Below are positions 35,080 to 44,865 of a DNA stretch of 64,000 bases, piece by piece. The DNA comes from DAIDKA01 sp036267975 (lineage in GTDB: Bacteria; Pseudomonadota; Gammaproteobacteria; Steroidobacterales; Steroidobacteraceae). A program made the position numbers and the translations under genes. The notes under the pieces are model-generated. The model ran no database searches and was not told the origin of the DNA. It was given only the letters and a program-made list of their open reading frames with translations. The stretch covers positions 62,001 through 126,000 of the forward strand of contig DATAVA010000015.1 in assembly GCA_036267975.1 (NCBI GenBank). Reading direction: 5' to 3'. Numbering within the stretch: position 1 is the first letter of the stretch; each line of letters begins with the position of its first letter.

Positions 35080-37500
35080 ATGATCTGTTCCGTCAATCGG
35101 TCCGTCCGCCGAATACTTCGGCCCTGGGTGGTCGCAACGCTGGCCTCCTCGGTCATGGCCGCTCAGGCAATGGCGGCCGATCCCGCTACCACCGCCGCGC
35201 CGCCCCAGGCCACAGACCAGACCAGCACCGATGCAATACAGGAAGTGGTCGTTACGGCGCAGTTCCGCAAGCAGAACGTGCAGGACACGCCCATTGCCAT
35301 CACGGCGATCAATGCGGCCTCGCTTACGGCGCACGGCGACTTGAACCTGGTTGACGTCAGTAATCAGGCGCCCAACGTCAACTTGCGCGAAACCGGCGGC
35401 GCGTTTGGTCCAGGCATGTCAGCCTCAATTCGCGGCATCGGTCAGGCCGACTTTGATCCGGCCCTGGAGCCCGGCGTGGGCGTCTACATCGACGATGTCT
35501 ACTACCCCAGCCTCACGGGTGCCAATTTCGATCTGCTCGACCTGGATCGGGTCGAGATCCTGCGCGGCCCCCAGGGTGTGTTGGGTGGACGCAATTCCGA
35601 AGGCGGCGCCGTCAAGTTGTACTCCCAGAAGCCTGATGGCAATGACGGCGGATCCTTCCAGGGCAGCTGGGGCTCACGCAACCTGATTGAGCTGCGCGGC
35701 GCTGCCGACATGACTCTCATCAAGGACAGCTTGTTTCTGCGGTTTTCGGGCGTCGACAAGAAACAGGACGGTTACGTCACCCGCTACGACTACGGCTGCC
35801 TGTATCCAAACAGCGGCATCCCCAGTTCCGCCAATCAAAGCAACTGCGTGAGCGGCAAGGAGGGCGGCAAGGACTATTCGGCCGGCCGTGCGGCGTTGCG
35901 CTGGTTGCCCTCTGACACTTTGGAGTTCAACTATTCCATCGATGCGACGGTGGATGACTCCGAAGTCGCCGCCACCGTGCTGCAACGCGTAAACCCAACA
36001 GCCAGTGGCGCCATCGCGTCGCAGACCTATGGGGTGCCGTACACCTCGGCGTTCGTGCCACCGAATCCGTGGATCAGCTATGCTAGCTACACCGACGTGC
36101 GCCCCGACGGGACGACCATCGACTTCAATCCCACGACCCATACCAAGGTCTGGGGCATGAACCTGACGTCGGACTGGACGCCGAGCGAGAACATCGCGGT
36201 GAAATCGATCACGGCCTACCGCGAATTCGATAGCAGCTGGGTCGAGGACAACGACATCTCGCCGCTGTCCGGGTCTTTGGGCGGCGAACACATCTGGAAT
36301 CATTCCTTCAGCGAGGAACTGCGCCTGAATGGCAAGTTCTCGCTGCTGGATTACACCCTCGGCGCCTACTACTTCGACCAGACCAGCACCTATGCCACTC
36401 ACCAGGTGCTGAACTATGTGGGCACGTTCCCGCCGTTCCTGTGTACGGTGCCGGGCACCACGGACTGTACCTTCGAGTTCATTTCCTCAGGTGATGTCGT
36501 CACGGCAGCAAGCTACGCTCCGTTCGCGAACGGCAGCGTCCACATCACGGATGCCCTGACCTTCAACGCCGGCGTCCGCTACACCAAGGAAAACAAGGAC
36601 TACACGTTCGAGCGTGCGCCGGTCGACAACCAGGCAACGCTGGGCCTGACCTCGTTGAACGGCTATACCGGTCGCTACAATGGCTCCAAGGTGGATTGGC
36701 GCGCCAATCTGGAGTATCGCTGGAACGAGCAGTTGATGACCTACGTCAGTGCTTCCACCGGCTTCAAGGGCGGCGGTATCAATCCCCGTCCCTTCCTGCC
36801 CAGCCAGGTGCAGCCGTTCAAGCCCGAATTCCTGACCGCCTACGAAGTGGGCATGAAGTCGGATTTCTGGGACCGCAAGGTGCGGCTGAACGTGTCCGCC
36901 TTCTTGAACAAGTTCAAGGACATTCAGCTGACCCTGCTGAGCTGCCCGCAGTTCTCCGGCGGCAGTACGACGGAGCCGTGCGCGGCCCCGGTCAATGCCG
37001 GCAACGCGAACATCAAGGGCGTGGAGGTCGAGGGCGAGTTCCATCCGATCGGCGGTCTGTCGGTGGATGCCAGCCTGAGCAAGCTGGATTTCGCGTACAC
37101 CTATATCGATCCGTCCGTGAATACTCCGGTACTGCAGGTGCCGGTGGGGTCTTCAGCTCCGGGAACAATCACCTGGAAGTGGTCGGTCGGCATCCAGTAT
37201 GAGTACAGCCTGTCCAATGGCTCAACGCTGACACCGCGCCTGGACTTCAGCTACACCGGCGGCTTCAACACCAACGCGGTGATTGCGGATACCAACCGGG
37301 TCGACGGCAATCATCTCGGTAACGCCCGCATCACCTGGCACTCCCCGAATGACACCTGGGAAGCGGCGCTCATCGGCGCCAACATCTTCAATGAGATCTA
37401 CTACATCTCCAACTTCGACCTGACTGCCAGCTCCGGTGCCGAGTACGGCCTGGTGGCACCGCCCCGCGAAGTCTCGCTGCAGCTGAAGCGGAAGTTCTGA
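35080..37500 (+). CDS. TonB-dependent outer-membrane receptor
   Basis: This is an 806-residue receptor. It has a signal peptide ending near AMAAD (about residue 33), a TonB-box-like region AIQEVVVTAQ, the plug domain (DTPIAITAI, RGIGQADF, EILRGPQGVLGGRNSEGG) and a 22-strand barrel ending in the expected aromatic residue (LKRKF). The subfamily is the large one of Sphingomonads and related bacteria used for uptake of aromatics, sterols and glycans rather than siderophores only. A clear terminator follows at 37563. In this setting import of lignin-derived oligomers or esters is a fair guess. Confidence 0.93.
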   Translation: MICSVNRSVRRILRPWVVATLASSVMAAQAMAADPATTAAPPQATDQTSTDAIQEVVVTAQFRKQNVQDTPIAITAINAASLTAHGDLNLVDVSNQAPNVNLRETGGAFGPGMSASIRGIGQADFDPALEPGVGVYIDDVYYPSLTGANFDLLDLDRVEILRGPQGVLGGRNSEGGAVKLYSQKPDGNDGGSFQGSWGSRNLIELRGAADMTLIKDSLFLRFSGVDKKQDGYVTRYDYGCLYPNSGIPSSANQSNCVSGKEGGKDYSAGRAALRWLPSDTLEFNYSIDATVDDSEVAATVLQRVNPTASGAIASQTYGVPYTSAFVPPNPWISYASYTDVRPDGTTIDFNPTTHTKVWGMNLTSDWTPSENIAVKSITAYREFDSSWVEDNDISPLSGSLGGEHIWNHSFSEELRLNGKFSLLDYTLGAYYFDQTSTYATHQVLNYVGTFPPFLCTVPGTTDCTFEFISSGDVVTAASYAPFANGSVHITDALTFNAGVRYTKENKDYTFERAPVDNQATLGLTSLNGYTGRYNGSKVDWRANLEYRWNEQLMTYVSASTGFKGGGINPRPFLPSQVQPFKPEFLTAYEVGMKSDFWDRKVRLNVSAFLNKFKDIQLTLLSCPQFSGGSTTEPCAAPVNAGNANIKGVEVEGEFHPIGGLSVDASLSKLDFAYTYIDPSVNTPVLQVPVGSSAPGTITWKWSVGIQYEYSLSNGSTLTPRLDFSYTGGFNTNAVIADTNRVDGNHLGNARITWHSPNDTWEAALIGANIFNEIYYISNFDLTASSGAEYGLVAPPREVSLQLKRKF

Positions 37501-37562
37501 TGGCGATTGAGATTCAGTTCAAGCAGCACTTCACTAGACCCGAAGTCTGCTTTCCCTGAATC

Positions 37563-37594
37563 AAAGGGCGCCCTCGCAGGAGGGCGCCTTTTTT
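37563..37594 (+). terminator. Intrinsic terminator after the TonB receptor gene
   Basis: GGCGCCCTC (37567-37575) pairs with GAGGGCGCC (37580-37588) across the loop GCAG, and six T follow (37589-37594). It lies 66 bases after the receptor stop and just before the convergent isomerase gene. On the minus strand the A-run also gives a T-run, so it may act in both directions. Confidence 0.9.
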
Positions 37595-37625
37595 ACACCT
37601 CGTCGCCTGTGAGGAGCGCGGTAGT

Positions 37626-38483
37626 TCAGCTGGTAAATTGTGCGATCGTGGTCCGGTAAACCTTCGGTGCCAGGGTATGGATGTCCTCGTGGCGCAGCTG
37701 CTTGTTCAGCACTTCGATGCCCCACGGGCCGGTCCAGCCGGCCGCGGTGATCTTGGACACGAAACTTTTGATGTCGAACTCACCGTCGCCGCACAGCTGC
37801 CGGAAGCCGGTGGTCTCCTCGACCATATCGGGCATCGAATGCTCGCGCGAGAAGCCGTCGTTGATTTCCATGCCGAGGCGATACTTCGCCGGGAAATTCG
37901 CCACGCTGTCGTAGGGAATATTCAGCTTCACCATGTGCCACAGGTCAAAGAAGATGCCGCCGTTCTTCGCATCGGCGCCCGTGGCCAGGGCCAGGGCATT
38001 CTCCAGCGAGCTGATGATACTGAAGGGCATCATCTCGAAGGCGACCCGCGTGCCATAGGCTTCGGCCTCGCGGCACAACGTGGCGAAGCGCTCGATCAGC
38101 TTCGGAAAGGGACACTTCTGATTGCTGAAGTCGCCCACCTTGACGGCCCGGGCACCCAAGGCGGCCGCAGCCTCGAACAGCAGCTTCTTGGTCTCGTCCG
38201 ACCTGGCCTTCTCCTCACCGTCGTTGAACCAGCCGGTCAGAAATTCCAGCTCGACGTGGCGGATTCCGTTGTCCTTCAGGATCTTGTTCATGTCCGCCAG
38301 GGAGTAGCGGCGCTGTGTGTACTCGAGGTCGGCATGCCACAGGCCCATGCCCGTGAAGCCCGCCTTGGCGGCCTGCTCGACGCGGATGCGAAAATCCACG
38401 GAGCTGTGCTCCGGACCGGTGTGCGGGACGGCGCCGACGGCCAAAGTCCAGTAGGAGGCAAGCAGATCGACCTGGGTATTCAT
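37626..38483 (-). CDS. Xylose isomerase-like TIM-barrel protein
   Basis: This is a 285-residue AP endonuclease 2-type TIM barrel (sugar phosphate isomerase/epimerase family). Likely metal ligands are the Glu in FEMMPF, the Asp-His pair in DLWHM and the Glu in GMEIND, plus the late GPWGIEVL strand. The ATG at 38483 is chosen; an upstream extension would run into the divergent ALDH. Family members include hydroxypyruvate isomerases, epimerases and 3-dehydroshikimate dehydratases, the last of which make protocatechuate. Sequence reading alone does not decide among them. Confidence 0.8.
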   Translation of the reverse strand: MNTQVDLLASYWTLAVGAVPHTGPEHSSVDFRIRVEQAAKAGFTGMGLWHADLEYTQRRYSLADMNKILKDNGIRHVELEFLTGWFNDGEEKARSDETKKLLFEAAAALGARAVKVGDFSNQKCPFPKLIERFATLCREAEAYGTRVAFEMMPFSIISSLENALALATGADAKNGGIFFDLWHMVKLNIPYDSVANFPAKYRLGMEINDGFSREHSMPDMVEETTGFRQLCGDGEFDIKSFVSKITAAGWTGPWGIEVLNKQLRHEDIHTLAPKVYRTTIAQFTS

Positions 38484-38571
38484 CCCGTGGGTTTTACACC
38501 GCGGGCAGCGCTGCCGTAAAGGGCCGCGGCGCGGTAGACTCCCCGGAACCTGCGCCAAGGAGGATTCCGCC

Positions 38572-40086
38572 GTGAACGCCGCCATCGAAATCGCCCGCCA
38601 GCCTGAACCGTCCGCAACTGTCGCCCGTTTTCTGCAGCGGCCGCCGCGATTGCTGATTGGCGGGGAGTGGGTCGAATCGCGCTCCAAGGAGCGCATTCCG
38701 GTGCTGGATCCGGCCTCCGGACGGCAGATTGCCGAGGTTGCCGACGCCAACGCGGCCGATGTGGACCGGGCAGTGACGGCGGCGCGCGGCGCCTTTGAGA
38801 CTGGCGCGTGGCACGACATGCTCCCCGTCCAGCGCGAGGCGCTGCTGTGGAAACTGTCGGATCTGATCGAGCAGCACGCCGATGAGCTCGCTGAGCTGGA
38901 GAGCCTGGACAACGGCAAGACCAAATTCATCGCCAGCGTCGTGGATGTCCCCGGCAGCCGCGACTACTTCAGATACATGGCCGGGTGGGCCACGAAACTC
39001 GAAGGCACGACGTTCGATAGCTCGATTTCGGCGGGTCCGGGCTCGAAGTTCCACACCTATACCTTGCGCGAACCGATCGGCGTCGTCGCCCAGATCATTC
39101 CCTGGAACTTCCCCCTGGTGATGGCGGCCTGGAAGCTCGGCCCCGCGCTGGCCTGCGGCTGTACCTGCATCCTCAAGCCCGCCGAGCAGACCCCGCTGTC
39201 GGCGCTGCGTCTTGGCGAACTGATCACCGAGGCGGGCTTCCCGCCTGGCGTGGTCAACATTCTCACCGGCAACGGCGAGACCACCGGTGCGGCGCTGGTC
39301 GCCCATCCGGGCGTTGACAAGGTCGCCTTCACCGGCTCCACGTCGGTGGGCAAGCTCATCAACAAGTCCGCCACCGACACTCTCAAGCGCGTCTCCCTCG
39401 AGCTGGGCGGAAAATCTCCGGTCATTGTGCTGCCCGATGCCAACCTCGATGCGGTGATCGGCGGCGCGGCCAATGCAATCTTCTTCAATGCCGGCCAGGT
39501 CTGTGCCGCAGGCTCGCGGCTCTATGCGCACAGCAAGGTTTTCGACCAGGTGGTCGAGGGCGTCAGCCAGGCGGCGGCGAGAATCCGCTTGGGACCGGGC
39601 CTGGACCCGCGCACGGAAATGGGCCCGCTGGTCTCGAAGGAACAACAGGAGCGGGTGCTCGGCTACATCGAGGCCGGTCGCAAGGGCGGCGCCAAGGTCA
39701 TGACCGGGGGCGAGGCGCCGCACGGCCAGGGCTATTACGTGAAACCCACGGTCCTGGCGAATGTCCGGCAGGACATGTCAGTGGTGCGCGAAGAGATTTT
39801 CGGACCCGTGCTGGTGGCGCAGCGCTTCGATGAACTGGATGAAATCGCCGCCATGGCCAATGACTCCCCGTATGGGCTCGGCGCGAGCATCTGGGGCCGC
39901 GACATCGGCGCCATCCATCGCCTGGTGTCCAAGGTGCGTGCGGGTACGGTGTGGGTGAACTGTCACGGCTTCGTCGATCCGGCCATGCCCTTCGGCGGTT
40001 ACAAGCAGTCCGGATTCGGTCGCGAACATAGCCACACCGTGTTCGAGCACTACACCGAAATCAAATCCGTGTGCATCGCGCTCTAA
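38572..40086 (+). CDS. Aldehyde dehydrogenase
   Basis: This is a 504-residue ALDH with catalytic Cys in NAGQVCAAG and Glu in LELGGKSP, and IIPWNFPLVMA for cofactor binding. It resembles betaine-/phenylacetaldehyde-type dehydrogenases. The start is a GTG at 38572 with AAGGAGGA upstream. The PQQ alcohol dehydrogenase gene starts nine bases after its stop, so the pair probably converts an alcohol to the acid in two steps, with the alcohol step outside the cytoplasm. Confidence 0.9.
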   Translation: MNAAIEIARQPEPSATVARFLQRPPRLLIGGEWVESRSKERIPVLDPASGRQIAEVADANAADVDRAVTAARGAFETGAWHDMLPVQREALLWKLSDLIEQHADELAELESLDNGKTKFIASVVDVPGSRDYFRYMAGWATKLEGTTFDSSISAGPGSKFHTYTLREPIGVVAQIIPWNFPLVMAAWKLGPALACGCTCILKPAEQTPLSALRLGELITEAGFPPGVVNILTGNGETTGAALVAHPGVDKVAFTGSTSVGKLINKSATDTLKRVSLELGGKSPVIVLPDANLDAVIGGAANAIFFNAGQVCAAGSRLYAHSKVFDQVVEGVSQAAARIRLGPGLDPRTEMGPLVSKEQQERVLGYIEAGRKGGAKVMTGGEAPHGQGYYVKPTVLANVRQDMSVVREEIFGPVLVAQRFDELDEIAAMANDSPYGLGASIWGRDIGAIHRLVSKVRAGTVWVNCHGFVDPAMPFGGYKQSGFGREHSHTVFEHYTEIKSVCIAL

Positions 40087-40095
40087 GGAATTCTC

Positions 40096-42291
40096 ATGCG
40101 CCGAAGCGCCTTGGCCGTGACCTGCCTGATGCTGCTCGCCGCTTGCAGTCAGCACGGCGCCCCGGGCGTCGCCGCGAATGCCGGTTCGGCACCGCCGCCT
40201 GCATCGGTCGCCGCGCCCCTGCCAGTGGATGCGGCGCGGCTGCTCGGCGCCGGCGGTGAGGGCGATAACTGGCTCACCTACGGTCGCACCTACGATGAAC
40301 ATCGCTTCAGCCCGCTGCAGCAGATCAATGCGGCCAATGTCGCGGGCTTGAAGCCGAGCTGGCATTTTGACCTGCCGGTGGATGCGCGCGTGCAGGAGTC
40401 CACGCCGCTCATTATCGATGGCGTGATGTACGTGACCACCGCCTGGAGCCATGTGTTTGCGCTCAATGCAGCAACCGGTGCTTTGAAGTGGACCTATGAC
40501 CCGAAGGTGCCCGGTCATACGGGCATTGACGCCTGCTGCGATGTGGGCAATCGCGGGCTGGCTGCCTGGCAGGGGCGCCTGTACCTGGGCACTCTGGACG
40601 GGCGCCTCGTGGCGCTCGATGCGGCCACGGGTCATCCGGTCTGGGATGTCAGCACCATCCCGGCGGGGTCACGCGCCACCATTACGGGTGCGCCGCGCGT
40701 CATCAAGGGCAAGGTCATCATCGGCAATGGCGGCGCCGAGAAGGGCGCACGTGGCTTTGTGTCCGCCTACGATGCGGACACGGGCAAGCTGATCTGGCGT
40801 TTCTACACCGTGCCGGGCAAGCCGGGCGTCAAGGATGGCGCCGCCTCCGATGAGGTGCTGGCGAGGATCGCCAGCAAGACCTGGCGCGGGCAATGGTGGC
40901 AGGGCGGCGGCGGCGGCACGGTGTGGGATGCGATGGCCTACGATCCCCAGCTGGACCTGCTGTACTTCGGTACCGATAACGGCGGCCCCTGGAACAAGAA
41001 GTTCCGCTCGCCGGGAAACAGCGATGATCTGTTCATCACCTCGATCATCGCGGTGCACGCGGACACCGGTGAATATGTCTGGCACTTCCAGAACACGCCC
41101 GGCGGGATGTGGGACTATAGCGCCACGCAGTCGCTGGTGCTCGCGGATCTGACCATCAACGGCCAGTTGCGCCACGTCATCATGCAGGCGCCGAAGAACG
41201 GCTATTTCTACGTGCTTGACCGACAGACCGGCAAGCCGATCAGCATCCATCAGTACGTCGATTCATTGAACTGGGCCAAGGGTGTCGATCCGCTGACGGG
41301 TCGTCCGCAGATCAATCCTGACGCGCGCTACGATCACACCGGCAAACCGTGGATCGGCGCGCCCGGTCCCGGCGGTGGACACAACTGGATGCCGATGTCC
41401 TTCAGCCCGCAGACCGGCCTGGTGTATATCCCGGTCATCGAAGTGTCCTTCCCGTATATCGGCCAGAAGACATACCACCCCACCTTGCTCGACTTCAACG
41501 TCGGCGTCGATATGAATGCCGGCAGCCTGCCGCAGGATCCGGTGATCAAGGCGGCCGCCATCAAGGGTCTGAAGGGACATCTGTCCGCGTGGGATCCGGT
41601 GGCGCAGAAGGAAGTATGGCGCGTGGAAGTCAATCATCCCTGGAATGGCGGCACACTGGCCACGGCGGGCCATGTCGTCTATGAGGGCGATGCCATGGGC
41701 AACTTCAGTGCCTACCACGACACTGACGGCAAACTCCTGTGGAGCGTGCAGACCGGGACGGGCATCCTGGCGCCCCCCATCAGCTACGCGGTGGCGGGCA
41801 GGCAGTACATTGCCATTGAGACCGGCTGGGGTGGCGCGTTCGCGTTCTCGGCGGGCGAACTCGCCCTGAAGACGCAGATCAATCGCGGCAATATTCCGCG
41901 GGTCCTGGTCTTCGCGCTCGATGGCACGGACACGATTCCGGCGCCACCGCCGCCGTCGACGGCCGTCCTTACGGCACTGCCGGAGCTGGGCAATGCGGCG
42001 CAGATTGCGCAGGGCAAGCTGGAGTATCACACCTTCTGCAACAACTGCCACGGCGACACCGCGGTCAGCGGTGGGGTGCTGCCGGACCTGCGCTATTCGC
42101 CTGCGCTGCGCGATGCGGATGTGTTCCGGAAGATCGTGCATGACGGCATTCTGGAGGCCAAGGGCATGGTCGCCTTCGGCAGCGTACTGCAGCCGAAATC
42201 GATCGAGCTGATTCGTGCCTATGTCACGCACCGGGTGAATGAGAGCATCGCCGAAGCCAAGGCTGCCGCGGGCGCCGGAGCTGCGCAATGA
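40096..42291 (+). CDS. PQQ-dependent quinohaemoprotein alcohol dehydrogenase, lipoprotein
   Basis: This 731-residue protein begins with a lipoprotein signal: hydrophobic CLMLLAAC with the lipobox Cys at residue 16, so it is likely anchored in the periplasm. The beta-propeller has repeated PQQ (tryptophan-docking) segments, and the adjacent Cys pair in DACCDVGNRG forms the disulfide ring found over PQQ. The C-terminal domain has a c-type haem site, CNNCHG, with a later Met. Such enzymes oxidise alcohols and pass electrons to the respiratory chain. The ATGA overlap with the esterase gene indicates coupling. Confidence 0.93.
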   Translation: MRRSALAVTCLMLLAACSQHGAPGVAANAGSAPPPASVAAPLPVDAARLLGAGGEGDNWLTYGRTYDEHRFSPLQQINAANVAGLKPSWHFDLPVDARVQESTPLIIDGVMYVTTAWSHVFALNAATGALKWTYDPKVPGHTGIDACCDVGNRGLAAWQGRLYLGTLDGRLVALDAATGHPVWDVSTIPAGSRATITGAPRVIKGKVIIGNGGAEKGARGFVSAYDADTGKLIWRFYTVPGKPGVKDGAASDEVLARIASKTWRGQWWQGGGGGTVWDAMAYDPQLDLLYFGTDNGGPWNKKFRSPGNSDDLFITSIIAVHADTGEYVWHFQNTPGGMWDYSATQSLVLADLTINGQLRHVIMQAPKNGYFYVLDRQTGKPISIHQYVDSLNWAKGVDPLTGRPQINPDARYDHTGKPWIGAPGPGGGHNWMPMSFSPQTGLVYIPVIEVSFPYIGQKTYHPTLLDFNVGVDMNAGSLPQDPVIKAAAIKGLKGHLSAWDPVAQKEVWRVEVNHPWNGGTLATAGHVVYEGDAMGNFSAYHDTDGKLLWSVQTGTGILAPPISYAVAGRQYIAIETGWGGAFAFSAGELALKTQINRGNIPRVLVFALDGTDTIPAPPPPSTAVLTALPELGNAAQIAQGKLEYHTFCNNCHGDTAVSGGVLPDLRYSPALRDADVFRKIVHDGILEAKGMVAFGSVLQPKSIELIRAYVTHRVNESIAEAKAAAGAGAAQ

Positions 42292-43817
42292 TGCGCGCAG
42301 CCGTGGCCTTGCGGCTGCTGGCACCGGCCGTGTTGCTGTGCGCCGCCTCGCTCGCCCTGGCGCAGAGCACGGCACCGATCACCGTCACGGTGAAGACCCC
42401 CTCCGGAGTGCTGCGCGGCGCGCAGCGCGACGGCATGCGCAGTTTTCTCGGTATTCCCTATGCGCAGCCCCCGGTGGGCGAACTGCGCTGGCGAGCGCCG
42501 CAGCCGCTGGCCGCCTGGAGCGGCAGCCGTGACGCGCTGCGGTTCGGCGCCGAATGCATGCAGGGCCGGGGTCGGACGCCGGTGCCGATGAGCGAGGATT
42601 GTCTGTTCCTGAATATCTGGGTTGCCGATAAACCGAAGTCGCACCATCTGCCGGTGCTGGTGTGGGTGCATGGCGGTGCGTTCATGGTGGGCTCTGCCGG
42701 GCAGCCGACCTACGACGGCGCCAGCCTCGCGCGGCAGGGGATCATCGTCGTCACCTTGAACTATCGCCTGGGCAAGTTCGGCTTTCTGGCGCATCCGGCC
42801 TTGACGCAGGCAAATCCCGATGAACCGCAGGCCAACTACGGTCTCATGGACGTGCTCGCCGCTCTCAAATGGGTGCAGGCGAACATCAAGGCCTTCGGTG
42901 GCGATCCGCACGAGGTCACACTCGCCGGGCAGTCCGCCGGGGGCGCGGCCGTATATGATCTGATGAGTTCACCGCTGGCCGCCGGGCTGTTCGCGAAGGC
43001 CATTATCGAGTCCGGCGTGTTCAGCACGCCGTCCACTTCGTTCGACACAGCGCAGGCGGCCGGGGTTGCGGCGGCGCTGAGCTGGGATCCGAACGCCAAG
43101 GACGCGGCGGCGCTGCGCAGATTGTCCGCCGCGCAGGTACAGGGCGATGGTCCGGCGCTATCCGGAAATTTCGGCCCGATGATCGACGGCAAATTGCTGC
43201 CAGTGGATGTTGCGGCGGCGTTTGATGAAGGTCAGAACCTCAAGGTGCCGCTGCTAATCGGTTCAAATAGCTACGAGGCCGGATTCTTCGGCAATGCCGC
43301 GAAGGGCCTGTCACAACGCCTGGCGTCAGTGTGGCCGCGGGTCACGGCGGTGTATGACGGCTACGGCACGAAGCGCACCGATCTCGTCGAATTGCAGCTC
43401 ACCACCGACATGATGATCACGGCGCCGACGCGCACCGCGGCGCGCGCGTCCGCCTCGCACGGGGCGCCGACGTTTCTTTATTACTACTCCTTTGTGCGCC
43501 CGTCGCAGCGCGAGCGCGTGCCCGGTGCATCGCATATGGATGAGGTGTACGCGCTGTTCGGACATATGAACCTGATGCAGGGTGGTCCGCCGGACCCGCC
43601 CGATTCGCTGCCGGTGGTGGCGGCGCTGCAGGAGCGGTGGGCGCGCTTCGTCAGCACCGGCAGTCCGGCCAGCAAGACCGAACCGTGGCCGGCGCTCAAA
43701 CTGGACGATCAGCAGCTGCTCGAATTCAGCAATGCAGGCGAATTCGTGCGCAGCGATTTCGCCAGCCAGAGGCTGGACCTGGCGGCGGCGATCCCGCGGC
43801 CCGCACCGGGACGCTAG
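42288..43817 (+). CDS. Secreted carboxylesterase (type B)
   Basis: This is a 509-residue alpha/beta-hydrolase of the carboxylesterase B family with a signal peptide ending near ALAQS (about residue 26). The nucleophile elbow is GQSAGG, the oxyanion region HGGAFMVG, the acid a Glu in SYEAGF and the His in ASHMDEVY. It would hydrolyse esters outside the cytoplasm. Overlap with the PQQ alcohol dehydrogenase suggests that the alcohol freed by the esterase is the dehydrogenase substrate. Feruloyl or other aromatic esters are plausible but unproven. Confidence 0.9.
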   Translation: MMRAAVALRLLAPAVLLCAASLALAQSTAPITVTVKTPSGVLRGAQRDGMRSFLGIPYAQPPVGELRWRAPQPLAAWSGSRDALRFGAECMQGRGRTPVPMSEDCLFLNIWVADKPKSHHLPVLVWVHGGAFMVGSAGQPTYDGASLARQGIIVVTLNYRLGKFGFLAHPALTQANPDEPQANYGLMDVLAALKWVQANIKAFGGDPHEVTLAGQSAGGAAVYDLMSSPLAAGLFAKAIIESGVFSTPSTSFDTAQAAGVAAALSWDPNAKDAAALRRLSAAQVQGDGPALSGNFGPMIDGKLLPVDVAAAFDEGQNLKVPLLIGSNSYEAGFFGNAAKGLSQRLASVWPRVTAVYDGYGTKRTDLVELQLTTDMMITAPTRTAARASASHGAPTFLYYYSFVRPSQRERVPGASHMDEVYALFGHMNLMQGGPPDPPDSLPVVAALQERWARFVSTGSPASKTEPWPALKLDDQQLLEFSNAGEFVRSDFASQRLDLAAAIPRPAPGR

Positions 43818-44845
43818 CGCAGGATATTCAGCCGATCGCTCCCCATGCGCTCGATCATCCAGCCCGGGTACTCGCGCGCGAGCGCCGACACTTCATTCAA
43901 AGCGGTGAGATCCTCGGTGGTCAGCTTCACCGTGGTGGCCGCGATGTTGTCCGACAGCTGTTCGCGGGTCTTGGCGCCGATGATCACGGCAGTGACGGCG
44001 CTTTGATGCAGCAGCCACGCCAGCGCCACGCGCGCCACCGATATGCCAAGCCTGGCTGAGATCGGGCGCATCACATCGATGATGCGGAAGGCCTTGTCGC
44101 GATCCACCGGCGGAAAATCAAAGGTGGTGCGGCGCGCGCCTTCGGGTCCGTGGCCATCGGGCTTGAATTTGCCGGACAGCAGACCGCCGGCCAGCGGACT
44201 CCACGGCAGGATGGCGAGGCGCTGATCATTGGCCAGCGGCACGATCTCGCGCTCCAGCTCGCGGCCGGCAATCGAATAGTAGGCCTGGATGCTCTCGAAG
44301 CGCGCCAGACCCTTGCGTTCACTGATGCCCAGTGATTTGGCGATGTGCCAGGCGGCATGGTTGCTGACGCCCAGATAGCGCACCTTGCCGGCACGCACGC
44401 AATCATCGAGCGCGTCGAGCGTTTCCTCGATCGGGGTCAGCGGGTCGGTGCCGTGAAGCTGGTAAAGATCCACGTGATCCAGCTGCAGACGTGTCAGGCT
44501 GGCATCGAGTGCGGCCATGATGTGGTAGCGCGACAGGCCCAGCTGATTGACGCCGGGACCGGCACGACCGAGTACCTTGGTGGCGAGCACGAACTGATCG
44601 CGGGGAACGCCGAGATTGCGCAGCGCCTGACCCAGAATCTCCTCGGAGCGACCACCCGAGTACACATTGGCGGTATCGAAGAAATTGACACCGCCATCAA
44701 TGGCGGTTCTCACCAGCTCATCGGCGGCCGCCTGCCCGACACTTGCGATCTGTGCCCAGATCCCCTCGCTGCCGCCGAAGGTCATCGCGCCCAGGCAAAT
44801 CTCCGAAACCACGAGGCCCGTATTGCCAAACTTTTTCATGCGCAT
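43814..44845 (-). CDS. Aldo/keto reductase
   Basis: This is a 343-residue AKR with the four catalytic residues in place: Asp/Tyr in FFDTANVY, Lys in LATKVLG and His in YQLHGTD. It begins MRMKKFGNTGL. The stop shares bases with the esterase stop (CTAG, 43814-43817). It follows the SDR gene by 20 bases on the same strand. It is most similar in layout to the Tas/YghZ-like AKRs acting on aldehydes or ketones; the substrate is unknown. Confidence 0.88.
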   Translation of the reverse strand: MRMKKFGNTGLVVSEICLGAMTFGGSEGIWAQIASVGQAAADELVRTAIDGGVNFFDTANVYSGGRSEEILGQALRNLGVPRDQFVLATKVLGRAGPGVNQLGLSRYHIMAALDASLTRLQLDHVDLYQLHGTDPLTPIEETLDALDDCVRAGKVRYLGVSNHAAWHIAKSLGISERKGLARFESIQAYYSIAGRELEREIVPLANDQRLAILPWSPLAGGLLSGKFKPDGHGPEGARRTTFDFPPVDRDKAFRIIDVMRPISARLGISVARVALAWLLHQSAVTAVIIGAKTREQLSDNIAATTVKLTTEDLTALNEVSALAREYPGWMIERMGSDRLNILR

Positions 44846-44865
44846 CAGGAATTCCTCGACTGTGC

